Assembly: GCA_964393825.1 (NCBI GenBank)
Contig: CAYMUY010000005.1
Span: forward strand, 1-64,000
Source of the DNA: PFJX01 sp964393825
GTDB lineage: Bacteria; Pseudomonadota; Gammaproteobacteria; Burkholderiales; Thiobacillaceae
Length of the DNA: 64,000 nucleotides
Direction of reading: 5' to 3'
Numbering within the stretch: the first letter of the stretch is position 1; each line of letters opens with the position of its first letter. The translations under genes were made by a program, and so were the position numbers. The notes under the pieces were generated by a model. That model ran no database searches, was not told where the DNA came from, and worked only from the letters and a program-made list of their open reading frames with translations. This document shows positions 17,446-25,664 of the stretch, piece by piece.

Positions 17446-17475
17446 ACGTCCGGGTGATGTTCCGGCAGGCGGGCA

Positions 17476-17820
17476 TCAGCGGTTACGACCGCCACCGCCG
17501 CCGGGCCCCATGCCCATGCCACCGCCGGGCCCCGGCCCCATGCCGCCACCCACCGCGGGTGGTGTCGCCGGCATTTCGACCCCAAGCTGGCGGGCACGTT
17601 CCTGCATGCGCTCATGCTGTTCCGCGCGCACTTTCGCCTTTTCCTCGGGAGTCTGGGCGGTACGCATCTTGGCCCGATGCGCGGCGCGTTCCTGATTGGT
17701 CATCAACTGGCTGCCGTAGACCTGCTCTTTGGGCGCTTGCGGCGGTGGCTCGGAAGCCAGGGCGATACCGGCGGCGAGGAGCAAGCCGGTGGTCAGATAG
17801 GTAAGGGTGCGTTTCGTCAT
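17476..17820 (-). CDS. Small secreted protein with Gly/Met/Pro-rich tail, unknown function
   Basis: This 114-residue protein starts at the ATG at 17820, with an AGGAGA ribosome-binding site in front. It has a clear signal peptide (TLTYLTTGLLLAAGIALA before SEPPPQ), a charged helical middle (QERAAHRAKMRTAQTPEEKA and QHERMQERARQLG), and a low-complexity Gly/Pro/Met tail rich in GGGMGMGP. I do not recognise a named family. Divergence from the response-regulator gene and proximity to the efflux operon suggest it belongs to the metal-response regulon; the Met-rich tail could bind soft metals, but that is speculation. Confidence 0.7.
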   Translation of the reverse strand: MTKRTLTYLTTGLLLAAGIALASEPPPQAPKEQVYGSQLMTNQERAAHRAKMRTAQTPEEKAKVRAEQHERMQERARQLGVEMPATPPAVGGGMGPGPGGGMGMGPGGGGGRNR

Positions 17821-17944
17821 GATCGTCTCCTGAATCGGTTGGAAGCCATCGCTCATCGCGACGCTTCCATTGCAGCAGACGGGTGTAAGCGCCCGGTTTC
17901 AGACAAGGCTCGATTTGTATGGCGCCGCGTCGAACCCGGCTTTG

Positions 17945-17959
17945 TTACATGCATTTACA
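17945..17959. promoter_or_regulatory. Candidate direct-repeat operator ahead of the two-component operon
   Basis: TTACA occurs at 17945-17949 and again at 17955-17959, a 10-base period, in the AT-rich centre of the divergent region between the secreted protein gene and the response-regulator gene. It fits the direct-repeat style of OmpR-family sites and could give autoregulation, but it is short and could be chance. Confidence 0.3.
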
Positions 17960-18032
17960 AATTGCCGCCCGCCTCGCCAGACAAGCGGGAAAATAGGCGG
18001 CATCACGAACCGGACATGATCGGATCGATGCG

Positions 18033-18749
18033 ATGAAGCAAAGTCATCTGTTGCTGGTGGACGACGATCCCGAACTGCGCGACCTCCTGCGCGACTACCT
18101 CGGCCAGGCCGGCTTCCGCCTCACTGCCGTCGCCGACGGCCGCGAGATGCGGCGGGCGATGGAGGCGGCGCCGTTCGACCTGGTGATCCTCGACCTGATG
18201 CTGCCCGGCGAGGATGGGCTGTCCCTGTGCCGCCACCTGCGCGCGCGCAGTCGCATCCCGATCCTGATGCTGACCGCGCGCGGCGACGAGGTCGACCGCA
18301 TCGTCGGCCTGGAGATGGGGGCCGACGACTATCTGGCCAAGCCGTTCAACCCGCGCGAGCTGCTCGCCCGCATCAAGAGCATCCTGCGCCGCGCCGGCAG
18401 CCTGCCGGAAACCCTTGCCGCCGAGGATGTGCGCCGCTTCCGCTTCGCCGGCTGGCATCTGGATACCGAGACGCGCCAGTTGCTGTCGCCGGCCGGGGTC
18501 CTGGTGGACCTTTCCGGCGTCGAATACAAGATCCTGCGGGTGCTGGTGGAACACCCGAACCGGGTGCTGACGCGCGACCAGTTCCTGGAATTCACCCAGG
18601 GCCGCGAGGCCGCGCCCTTCGACCGTGCCGTCGATGTCCAGATCGGCCGCCTGCGCCGCAAGCTGGGCGATGACGCCCGCGAACCGCACCTGATCAAGAC
18701 CGTGCGCAACGAGGGTTATGTCCTGGCGGTGGCGGTGGAGAAGGAATGA
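18033..18749 (+). CDS. OmpR-family response regulator
   Basis: This 238-residue protein has a receiver domain (residues 1-120) with acidic pocket DDD at 10-12, phosphoacceptor Asp54 in VILDLMLPGEDG, and Lys103 in LAKPFNP. A winged-helix DNA-binding domain follows (about 140-235) with GVEYKILRVLVEHPNRVLTR and the RLRRKLGDDA recognition region. It is encoded 7 bases ahead of its histidine kinase. Its place next to the czc-type operon suggests it controls metal efflux, though general envelope-stress regulators (OmpR or CpxR style) look similar. Confidence 0.93.
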   Translation: MKQSHLLLVDDDPELRDLLRDYLGQAGFRLTAVADGREMRRAMEAAPFDLVILDLMLPGEDGLSLCRHLRARSRIPILMLTARGDEVDRIVGLEMGADDYLAKPFNPRELLARIKSILRRAGSLPETLAAEDVRRFRFAGWHLDTETRQLLSPAGVLVDLSGVEYKILRVLVEHPNRVLTRDQFLEFTQGREAAPFDRAVDVQIGRLRRKLGDDAREPHLIKTVRNEGYVLAVAVEKE

Positions 18750-18756
18750 GGCGGCC

Positions 18757-20058
18757 ATGAAGCGCTTCGACTCCCTCTACCTTCGCGTCGCCGCCGTGCT
18801 GCTGCTCGGCCTGCTCGCCGCACAGTGGGTGGCGGAACGGCTGTACGAGGAGGAGCGGCAACGGGTCATCTCGCACCTGGTCGCCGGGCCACTGGGGCAC
18901 CGCCTGGCCGCGGTCGCGGACAAGCTGGATCGCACGCCGCGCGCGGAACGCGAGGACTTGTTGCGCGTGCTCGATTCGCCGCGCATCACCTTCAGCTTCG
19001 CCGACACGCCGCCACCGGACGCAGCGGATGGCGCGCTCGCGCCGCTGCAATCACGCCTGCGGGAGGTACTCGGCGCTCAACGCCAGGTCAGGGTGGCGAG
19101 CGGGACGGCGCCCGACGGCACCCCGCCCGCAACCCGGGTCTACTTCACCCTGCGTGACGGTCAGGGGGTGATCGCCGCCCACCGCACCCCGGACAACCCC
19201 GCCCTCCTCCCCAGTCGCCACCTGCCGCTGCTCACCGGCTACTTTCTTGCCATCGCCGTGCTCGCCCTGCTCGCCCTGCGCTGGGCGGTGCGGCCGCTGC
19301 ACCACCTGGCGCGGGCGGCAGACGCCCTCGGCCGCGATCTCGCCGGCGGCGCGCCGCTGAAGGAAACCGGCCCGCGCGAAGTGCGCCAGGCCGCGCATGC
19401 CTTCAACACCATGCAGAACCGGCTGGCCAGCTACCTCAACGACCGCCTGCGCATCCTCGCCGCCGTCTCGCACGACCTGAAGACCCCCATCACCCGCCTC
19501 AAGCTGCGCGCTGAGATGCTGCCGGAAGCCGGCCAGAGGGATAAATTCCTGCATGACCTGGAAGACATGGAAACCATGATCGCCGCCACCCTGGATTTCC
19601 TGCGCGGCGAATCGCGCCAGGAGACCGGTGTGCCGCTGGACATCAACGCCCTGCTCTCCACCCTCGCCGACGACATGGGCGCATTGGGTGGCGCGGTGGA
19701 CGTGCGCGGCCAGGCCGACCGCCCGCTGCGGGCGCGACCGCAGGCCTTGAAACGCTGCCTCGCCAACCTGCTCGACAACGCCGTGCGCTACGGCGGCGGC
19801 GCCACGGTGACGGTGGAAGACACGCCGGAAACGCTCACCCTGCGCATCGACGACCACGGCCCCGGTATCGCCGAGGCCGAACTGGAAACCCTGTTCGAGC
19901 CCTTCCGCCGCGGCGAAACCTCGCGCAGCCGCGCCACCGGCGGCACCGGCCTGGGGCTGGCCATCGCCCGCAACCTGGCCCGCGCCCACGGTGGCGACGT
20001 CACTTTGAGCAACCGCCGCGAAGGCGGCCTGCGCGCGACGCTGACGCTGCCACGCTGA
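18757..20058 (+). CDS. Membrane sensor histidine kinase
   Basis: This 433-residue protein starts at the ATG at 18757. TM1 is at about residues 9-26, followed by a periplasmic sensor of about 130 residues, TM2 at about 157-176, and a HAMP linker with LRWAVRPLHHLARAAD. The dimerisation box has His239 (AAVSHDLKTPITRL). The ATPase domain has N box NLLDNAVRYGGG, G1 DHGPGIAE and G2 GTGLGLAIARNLARAHGG. It forms an operon with the upstream regulator. The periplasmic region has no obvious metal-binding Cys or His cluster, so the signal is not evident from sequence. Confidence 0.92.
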   Translation: MKRFDSLYLRVAAVLLLGLLAAQWVAERLYEEERQRVISHLVAGPLGHRLAAVADKLDRTPRAEREDLLRVLDSPRITFSFADTPPPDAADGALAPLQSRLREVLGAQRQVRVASGTAPDGTPPATRVYFTLRDGQGVIAAHRTPDNPALLPSRHLPLLTGYFLAIAVLALLALRWAVRPLHHLARAADALGRDLAGGAPLKETGPREVRQAAHAFNTMQNRLASYLNDRLRILAAVSHDLKTPITRLKLRAEMLPEAGQRDKFLHDLEDMETMIAATLDFLRGESRQETGVPLDINALLSTLADDMGALGGAVDVRGQADRPLRARPQALKRCLANLLDNAVRYGGGATVTVEDTPETLTLRIDDHGPGIAEAELETLFEPFRRGETSRSRATGGTGLGLAIARNLARAHGGDVTLSNRREGGLRATLTLPR

Positions 20059-20074
20059 CACCTGTAGTGACCAA

Positions 20075-20177
20075 CTGTAGCGCCGGCGTTATGTCTCGCG
20101 GAGACGGTAGCCTTTAGGGCTGCCGGCTCGTTTGTCTGATCAGCCCTACGATGCCGGCGAGGACGCCGGCGCTACAG
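20075..20177. repeat. Palindromic intergenic element, copy A
   Basis: This 103-base element has perfect 15-base terminal inverted repeats: CTGTAGCGCCGGCGT at 20075-20089 and its complement at 20163-20177. Inside are further stems such as TCTCGCGGAGA. It fills the gap between two convergent genes, and the stop codon of the DUF1415 gene abuts its right end. Two related copies are at 20757-20858 (inverted) and 25665-25765. Confidence 0.9.
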
Positions 20178-20744
20178 CTACTTCGCCTTGTCCGCGAACC
20201 CCAATGCCCGCCAACCGGCGATACCCAGCTTTTTCAGCGTTTCGATGTTGCGGCCGTAGATCGCCTCGGCATCGGGATAAGCCGCCACCGCGCGCTCGAT
20301 GCTCGCCTCGCGGATCAGGTGCAGGGTCGGATACGGCGCCCGGTTGGTGTAGTTGCCGATGTCATCCGGCTCGGTATCGGCGAATTGGAAGCGCGGATGG
20401 AAGCTGGCCACCTGAAGAATGCCTTCCAGGCCGTGCTCCTCCACCGCCGCCTCGGCGATGACCGTGAAGTCGTTGAAATCATTGAAATCAGGCAACAGGG
20501 TAGGATGGATCAACAAGGTGGTGTCGATCTCCTCCGGGTTCGCCGCCGCCAGCAAATCCAGTTCCCGATCCAGGTCTTCCAGGAAGCCGTCGAGATGCTT
20601 CGCCTCGCTGACCACGAAACGCACCTGGTTCTTCACATAGACCGCCTTGGCGAACGGGCACAGATTCAACCCGATTACCGCCTTCTCCAGCCACGCCCGC
20701 ATTTCGGCGAGAACTTCTTCCTTGTTCACAGCTTCCTGAGTCAT
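20178..20744 (-). CDS. DUF1415 family protein
   Basis: This 188-residue protein starts at the ATG at 20744, with GGAAG in front. DUF1415 features are visible: VIGLNLCPFAKAVY near residue 30, DTTLLIHPTLLPDFNDFNDF in the middle, LQVASFHPRFQFADTEPDD, and APYPTLHLIREASIERAV. The conserved LCPFAK and HPRYQF-like motifs are family hallmarks. The biochemical function is unknown. The gene is flanked on both sides by copies of the palindromic element in opposite orientation; the left copy abuts its stop codon, which is TAG. Confidence 0.85.
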   Translation of the reverse strand: MTQEAVNKEEVLAEMRAWLEKAVIGLNLCPFAKAVYVKNQVRFVVSEAKHLDGFLEDLDRELDLLAAANPEEIDTTLLIHPTLLPDFNDFNDFTVIAEAAVEEHGLEGILQVASFHPRFQFADTEPDDIGNYTNRAPYPTLHLIREASIERAVAAYPDAEAIYGRNIETLKKLGIAGWRALGFADKAK

Positions 20745-20756
20745 CTTGCTTCCCAA

Positions 20757-20858
20757 TGTAGCGCCGGCGTCTCGCCGGCTTCGTAGGCCTGATTAGAAGA
20801 ACGATGCCGGCGGGCCCTATAGGATACCGTCTCCGCGAGACATAACGCCGGCGCTACA
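20757..20858. repeat. Palindromic intergenic element, copy B (inverted relative to A)
   Basis: This copy of about 102 bases has termini TGTAGCGCCGGCGT and ACGCCGGCGCTACA. Read on the minus strand it matches copy A closely, including the GTTATGTCTCGCGGAGACGG segment. It lies between the DUF1415 start and the MOSC gene, and its right 42 bases encode the last 13 codons and stop of the MOSC reading frame. Confidence 0.9.
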
Positions 20859-21356
20859 GACCACCGCATCGTTCACCGCGATCCGCCCGCCAACCAGCAC
20901 CCGCGCGTTCACCCCGCCATGGCCACGCATCGCGTTATAACCGCCGGCGCCGAGCACTTCCTCCATGCGCGAACAGGGCGCGCAGTGGCCAGTAATTTCC
21001 AACACCACCTCGGCGCTGATCCGCAGCTGCAGCGGCCGATCGCGGAACAGCGCGCGGGCGGCGAGCAGATTGAGGCCGGACACCAGCAGATTGCGCCGCA
21101 GCAAGGCGGGATCGACCGCGGCCAGTCCCATGAACGCCGCCACGGCGGGCAGGTGTTCAGCCTGGATCAGCGTGATCTGGCGGGGACCGCCCGCCGCGCT
21201 TGCCGATGCCCGCAACGCGGCGCGGTCACCCTCCAGGCCGCGCCCCGCGATGGCCAGCGCGGCGTCCGCGGCCAGCACCGGCAGACGCCGACCGGGGCGC
21301 AGAAAAATCCGTTCGATGCGGCCCGCACGCGGGAAATGACACCCCAGATCACGCAT
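20817..21356 (-). CDS. MOSC-domain protein with element-derived C-terminus
   Basis: This protein has about 179 residues from the ATG at 21356; a GTG at 21383 overlapping the previous gene is the alternative. The MOSC (MoCo sulfurase C-terminal) domain shows RGLEGDRAAL, ITLIQAEHLPAVAAFMG, LRRNLLVSGLNLLAARA and ITGHCAPCSRMEE, the last containing the domain's conserved Cys. MOSC proteins handle sulfur or molybdenum-cofactor-linked chemistry. The final 13 residues (CSAGVMSRGDGIL) and the TAG stop are encoded by the palindromic element, replacing whatever the ancestral end was. The gene overlaps or abuts the YkgJ-family gene upstream. Confidence 0.85.
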   Translation of the reverse strand: MRDLGCHFPRAGRIERIFLRPGRRLPVLAADAALAIAGRGLEGDRAALRASASAAGGPRQITLIQAEHLPAVAAFMGLAAVDPALLRRNLLVSGLNLLAARALFRDRPLQLRISAEVVLEITGHCAPCSRMEEVLGAGGYNAMRGHGGVNARVLVGGRIAVNDAVVCSAGVMSRGDGIL

Positions 21357-21372
21357 CAAGGGTTTTCCGGCC

Positions 21373-21981
21373 TCAGGCGTCACGTTGCTGCATCCGCGCG
21401 GCCAGGTTTTCCCACTGCATTTCCCGCAGGCTTTGCGCCAGCCGATGCACCTCGCCGGTTTCCACCAGGCGACGCCGCTCCAGCCCCTCCTTCACCCCGT
21501 GGTGGCGCAGCATTTCGCGCAGGGCTTCGTGCTTGCGCTTCGCGTCCGGGTTGAGCACATCGCCGCGCCGGGTGTGAAAGGCGTCCTCCCCCGGCTCGCA
21601 AACCGTGGTGAACACATTGAACTGGCGGCAGGCCATCGGCCGCAGCGGATGGATGGCGCAAGCCTCGTCGACCAGAAACGGGCAGGCGCCCAGGTCGCGA
21701 TGCCGCACCAGTTGTTGCTGCACCCGTTCCCGCAATTCCCCTTCCAGCTTCTCCACCGCGTACCAGTAGAGGCCCATCAACTCCAGCGGATAGACCGGAA
21801 TGTCCGCATGGCTGCGGCAGCAACTGGCGCAGCCCCGCGCGCAGGCCAGCTTGCGGCCATCGGCCTTGATCGCCGCAGCCACCCCCTGGTTGGTGATGAA
21901 CTGGATTTCAAGCAGCAGCGACAACCAGGGCTGGCGTTTTTCGTCGTCGGGGAAGCGCAGGCGCGCGGGTTGGCTGGACAT
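21373..21981 (-). CDS. YkgJ-family cysteine cluster protein
   Basis: This 202-residue protein has the YkgJ (zinc/iron-chelating) pattern: CARGCASCCRSH at about residues 47-58, then CPFLVDEACAIHPLRPMACR. The eight or so Cys form the metal cluster typical of this family. The family's role is not established; metal or iron-sulfur handling is assumed. It is probably co-transcribed with the MOSC gene, whose start lies at its 3' end. Confidence 0.87.
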   Translation of the reverse strand: MSSQPARLRFPDDEKRQPWLSLLLEIQFITNQGVAAAIKADGRKLACARGCASCCRSHADIPVYPLELMGLYWYAVEKLEGELRERVQQQLVRHRDLGACPFLVDEACAIHPLRPMACRQFNVFTTVCEPGEDAFHTRRGDVLNPDAKRKHEALREMLRHHGVKEGLERRRLVETGEVHRLAQSLREMQWENLAARMQQRDA

Positions 21982-22123
21982 GCGAGGTAGGTGAAATAAA
22001 GAGGCGCGAGGATAGCAGGGCGAAGCCGATCTGTTCAGGAAGGCAGGCGGGGCGGGGCGGTTGACGGCTGTGGTGGCCGCTAGTCAGGGGGGGATCGACG
22101 GAAGGCGTAATCCGCCGAATGTG

Positions 22124-22456
22124 CTATCGAATCTCGATCACGCGCCCACCTTCCTCAAGCAGCGCCCGCAAGTCAGTCAATAGCGCGGTGAATGCTTGCA
22201 GCAAGGCGGCCTTACGGCAATTGCCAAGCCGTACCCAGACAACCTGTGGCGGGATGCTTCCCTGCCTATCCGACAGCAAAGGAAAATCTTCATCCTTGGT
22301 TACGATGGTCATGCCATGCGCCTTCGCGTGCTCCCAGATAACTCGGTCATCCGCTGCGCCCATGCCGATGTCCTGAACATGCTGACAAGCGAAACCGTTG
22401 GCGGCCAGGAATCGCGCCAAGGCCAAAGGCAACTGATTGTCCACCAACAGCTTCAT
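22124..22456 (-). CDS. DUF5615 PIN-like protein (putative toxin)
   Basis: This 110-residue protein has the DUF5615 layout: MKLLVDNQLPLALARFL, QHVQDIGMGAADDRVIWEHA and TIVTKDEDFPLLS, the last giving the acidic pair of a PIN-like nuclease fold. It overlaps the DUF433 gene by 4 bases. DUF433/DUF5615 pairs are widespread and are predicted type II toxin-antitoxin modules with DUF5615 as the nuclease-like partner. Activity is inferred. Confidence 0.85.
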   Translation of the reverse strand: MKLLVDNQLPLALARFLAANGFACQHVQDIGMGAADDRVIWEHAKAHGMTIVTKDEDFPLLSDRQGSIPPQVVWVRLGNCRKAALLQAFTALLTDLRALLEEGGRVIEIR

Positions 22457-22683
22457 GCCGCGATCAGGATGGCGTGATCTGTCTGGATGGCCGCGTAGTC
22501 GAGGGCGGCGAGAATGTCTTCTTCTTCGAGATACGGATAATCCTCAAGAATTTCGGCGTGGCTGGCCCCCGCTCCGAGCAGGCTCAGGATGTCACTGACG
22601 CGAATACGATAGCCCCGGATACACGACCGCCCTCCGCATTTGCCAGGCTCCAGGGTGATACGTTCAAGTCGTTTCAGATTCAT
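22453..22683 (-). CDS. DUF433 protein (putative antitoxin)
   Basis: This 76-residue protein starts at the ATG at 22683 with a GGAGG site in front. The core CGGRSCIRGYRIRVSDILSL and the following HAEILEDYPYLEEEDILAAL are diagnostic of DUF433, a small winged-helix-like DNA-binding family. It is the first gene of the pair, as is usual for antitoxins. It probably represses its own promoter and neutralises the DUF5615 partner. Confidence 0.87.
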   Translation of the reverse strand: MNLKRLERITLEPGKCGGRSCIRGYRIRVSDILSLLGAGASHAEILEDYPYLEEEDILAALDYAAIQTDHAILIAA

Positions 22684-22792
22684 GATTGCCTCCAGTAACT
22701 GGATTGCCAAAGATGAGGGGCTGCATTAAAGACGAAGAAGTTACGCTGATGAGATTTTTATCATGTGGGGGAAGACGCTTCATTTTTCCGCC

Positions 22793-23368
22793 TTAGATAT
22801 TTGCCTTGTGTTTATGAGTTTCTGTTTCACGAACCACCTTACCTTCACGAAGTAGCAAGCCAAGCACACTGTAAGAAAGGTAATCCTTCTGCTTGCCACG
22901 GTAATCGCTACGAAGGCCGAGGAGGCTAGCCGCATCAGAATTGGCAATGCCAACTGGGTTAGCCTTGGCAAGCTCGAATATTGCGGTCTTCATGAGCTGA
23001 AGTCCCAATTGGGCACGCTCGACGCAACCCTGTGGCACCACGATATCTTTCCTCTTCTTACCACCCAAACCGGATGGCACAACCGCATTAGTAAGCAGGC
23101 CGCCAGTTTCGATTGTTCCAAACGCGGCAATCAATTCTGCTTCGAGACGTAGTGCTTGAGCCTCTGTGAGATCTTCTACGAGAATATCAACCATTGGCTT
23201 CGCGCCTGAAGCGAGAATTTCTTTAATCCGGGCGTATTTCTTTGTTGTATCAGGCGTAACGAGATGATCGAAGGCACGGCTACCTGTGCCCTTGCCAATG
23301 TAAAAAGCGAGCGCTGGCGATACCCTTGGGTCTTTTAGCGCATAAACGTAGAAGAAATTTGTGGTCAT
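22793..23368 (-). CDS. GIY-YIG domain protein
   Basis: This 191-residue protein has an N-terminal GIY-YIG nuclease-like domain: FFYVYALKDP, AFYIGKGTGSRAFDHL, and the helix EAQALRLEAELIAAFG with its conserved Glu. The C-terminal part carries NPVGIANSDAASLLGLRSDY and a Lys-rich end, perhaps nucleic-acid binding. The gene is visibly less GC-rich than its neighbours, as are the flanking gaps (22684-22792 and 23369-23615), suggesting recent transfer. Possible roles are a DNA endonuclease, a LEM-3-like nuclease or a mobile-element remnant. No partner gene is adjacent. Confidence 0.75.
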   Translation of the reverse strand: MTTNFFYVYALKDPRVSPALAFYIGKGTGSRAFDHLVTPDTTKKYARIKEILASGAKPMVDILVEDLTEAQALRLEAELIAAFGTIETGGLLTNAVVPSGLGGKKRKDIVVPQGCVERAQLGLQLMKTAIFELAKANPVGIANSDAASLLGLRSDYRGKQKDYLSYSVLGLLLREGKVVRETETHKHKANI

Positions 23369-23615
23369 TGGCCTGGATACCTACCGTTTCTGTAAACAGA
23401 AATACTGAAAGGCAACCTCGATTGCATTGACGCGCATTCGGCAATCCAATTCACAACCCTCTGGTTTTATTTACTGCCGTCCTCGATACCGGGTGTCATC
23501 TCTCTGGGTGCGTCGCCCGTGCCGGGGTGGCCGCAAGGTCTACTGATGGCCGCAGTGTAAGCATTCGCCGCGCTAGCGGCCAAGAATAAGTTCGGCTGAA
23601 CAACCCGGCTACGCC

Positions 23616-24911
23616 CTACTTCAACCCAATCACAAACCGATGCTTGCCGGCGGCGGTGCGGGGGATGTCATCCAGGTAGTTCACTTCCAGGCGCATTTCG
23701 GCGTCCACTTCCTGGCGCAAACGGTCGCGCAGGCTGGACAGGGTTTCGGCGCTGAGCGGCGCTTCCGTGACCAGGTTCAGGGTGAGGCGGTCGATTTCCG
23801 TCTGCACCCACTGGTATTGCCTGATCCGGGTCATGCCATAGAGCAGACGGTTGAAACAGGAGGGGTGGAGGATTTTGCCGGCGCGGGTGCGGATCAGGTC
23901 GTTCTTGCGGCACATGCCCATTTCCATCAGCGGGAACGGTGAACCACATTCGCATTCGCCGTCGAGCAAGCGGCCGGAGTCGCCGATGTCGTAGCGGATG
24001 AAGGGCATCAGGCGATTGGTCAGCGAAGTGACCAGGAAGCGATCTTCACCTTCGATGGCTACCGATTCGAGATGCACCAGGTCGGCGAAGACGTGCATGT
24101 GGCCGTGCCGGCATTCCCAGGCGATGTTCGGCACTTCGCGGCAGCCGTATTGATTGAACACCTTGCAGGCGTAGGCCTGTTGCATCAGTTCGCGCTGGCT
24201 GTCGGCGAGCATTTCGGCGGTGGAGTAGACGCCGATCAGGCTGGCCGGCATGGGCAGGTGGTTGGCGAGGAGGTAGCGGGCGAGTTCGCTCATGGCGGAG
24301 GCGTAGCCGTAGAGCAGGGTCGGCCGCCAGGTCTGGATCGCGCGCGCCCATTCGTTCAGTTTCGCTTCGCTGTATTCGACGGCGGCGATGGTTTTCTCGG
24401 CGGATATGAAGTCACCCAAATGAGCGCTCCAGCCGTCGCCGAATACCCCGCCCTTGGCGGTGTCGTGGCGCGCGCCCCAGAAGTACATCACCTTCTGCCC
24501 CGGCCGCCAGCCGGACATCATGAAGCCGCGCATCATGCCGGCGCGCATCAGCTCGTGTTTGGCCTGGTCGTACCAGAACGCCAGCGGCTTGCCGGTAGAG
24601 CCGCCGGTGTGGCCGAGTTTCACCTGGGCGCGGTCGGCGTCGTCCGAGAGCAGATCGTCGAGTCGGCTGGCGACGGCTTCCTTGGGCAGGATGGGGAGGT
24701 CATGGAACGGGGCGCCATCGAGGCCGGCAAAGCGTTCCCGGTAATACGGCACGTGCTGGCAGGCGTGGGCGACGATGCCGGCGAGGTCGTCTTGCCGCTT
24801 CTTCAGCACCGCTTCCCGGCTCAGGGCCTGGTTGCGCAGGAGATGCTCGAGCTGGGCGTAACGAAAGGGGTGCTGGCGGGCGTGCAGCCAGTGGCGCAGC
24901 TCGGGAATCAC
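23616..24911 (-). CDS. CapK/PaaK-like adenylate-forming enzyme
   Basis: This 431-residue protein begins with a GTG at 24911, 4 bases after the vapC stop. It has the CapK/phenylacetate-CoA ligase pattern: VPYYRERFAGL, LPILPKEAVASRL, the P-loop-like LGHTGGSTGKPLAFWYD, QYGCREVPNIAWECRHG, and RYDIGDSGRLLDGECECG near the AMP-binding core. Enzymes of this group activate carboxylic acids or take part in polysaccharide modification. It may once have followed the glycosyltransferase-like gene directly, with vapBC and an element copy between them now. Confidence 0.82.
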   Translation of the reverse strand: MIPELRHWLHARQHPFRYAQLEHLLRNQALSREAVLKKRQDDLAGIVAHACQHVPYYRERFAGLDGAPFHDLPILPKEAVASRLDDLLSDDADRAQVKLGHTGGSTGKPLAFWYDQAKHELMRAGMMRGFMMSGWRPGQKVMYFWGARHDTAKGGVFGDGWSAHLGDFISAEKTIAAVEYSEAKLNEWARAIQTWRPTLLYGYASAMSELARYLLANHLPMPASLIGVYSTAEMLADSQRELMQQAYACKVFNQYGCREVPNIAWECRHGHMHVFADLVHLESVAIEGEDRFLVTSLTNRLMPFIRYDIGDSGRLLDGECECGSPFPLMEMGMCRKNDLIRTRAGKILHPSCFNRLLYGMTRIRQYQWVQTEIDRLTLNLVTEAPLSAETLSSLRDRLRQEVDAEMRLEVNYLDDIPRTAAGKHRFVIGLK

Positions 24912-24915
24912 GGTT

Positions 24916-25299
24916 TCACAGCAACTTCACCTTCGCCTGCGTTCCGGCGCGCTTTTTCAGGCGGGCGTCGAAAGTGGCGAAGGCTTCCGCCGCGCGCCCG
25001 GAAGCCAGATGCAGGGCGTCGGCAAAGTCCATGCCCACCTCATAGCGGGTCAAAGCCTCGGCGATGGCCGGTCCGTCCTCCAGGGTGACCTGGGGCAGGC
25101 CCAGGAGTTTTTGGAATGCGGCGAGGATGGCGGGCGGCGAAAGTTGGTAGCTGTAACGCAGCACCCATTCCGTCTCCAGCAGCACCGTTTTAGGGATCAG
25201 GATGTTTTCGCGGCGAAACAAATCGGCGGCGCGTTTCGTCTGGCCCGGGTCATCCCCGGTCAACAAACGCACGAGCACATTGGTATCAACCGCGATCAT
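24916..25299 (-). CDS. vapC: VapC-type PIN-domain toxin
   Basis: This 127-residue PIN protein starts at the ATG at 25299, overlapping vapB by 14 bases. It begins MIAVDTNVLVRLLTGDD (first acidic residue), has LLETEWVLRYSY in the middle (Glu) and DFADALHLASG followed by FATFDARL (last acidic residues). PIN-domain VapC toxins are Mg-dependent ribonucleases. The short overlap with the AbrB-like partner is typical. Confidence 0.9.
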   Translation of the reverse strand: MIAVDTNVLVRLLTGDDPGQTKRAADLFRRENILIPKTVLLETEWVLRYSYQLSPPAILAAFQKLLGLPQVTLEDGPAIAEALTRYEVGMDFADALHLASGRAAEAFATFDARLKKRAGTQAKVKLL

Positions 25300-25558
25300 G
25301 TCCGACCTGATTCCTGGCGGCGATGCCAGAGGCGATGGCGGCGTCCATCTCTTCCAGTGTCTTCGCCGGGCCGCTGTAGCCAGCACAGCCGATGACGTCC
25401 TCCAGCCGGGTGGCGGGGCTGGATTTGATAGGGCGCAACAGGATGCCGTCGGCCGCGTCCTCGACCGTGAATTCGACGCCAGGCTCCCACTGGTGGGCGG
25501 CGCGGATGGATTTGGGCAGGATCACCTGCCCCTTGCTGGACAAGCGGGTCGTCTCCAT
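25286..25558 (-). CDS. vapB: AbrB/MazE-like VapB antitoxin
   Basis: This 90-residue protein starts at the ATG at 25558. The N-terminal swapped-hairpin DNA-binding domain is clear: RLSSKGQVILPKSIRAAH and then WEPGVEFTVEDA. The C-terminal half, with LEEMDAAIASGI, should bind VapC. It is the first gene of the pair and probably autorepresses together with VapC. A G-rich Shine-Dalgarno-like stretch lies just upstream. Confidence 0.88.
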   Translation of the reverse strand: METTRLSSKGQVILPKSIRAAHQWEPGVEFTVEDAADGILLRPIKSSPATRLEDVIGCAGYSGPAKTLEEMDAAIASGIAARNQVGHDRG

Positions 25559-25664
25559 TTCATACCCCCACAATGTAAGATCAAGGTAAGACAGGATAGC
25601 AGCCCGCTGTGGTTTCTCGCAATCGGCTTCGCGTGGTGCGCGCGGCGCGACCTGCGGGGTTACT

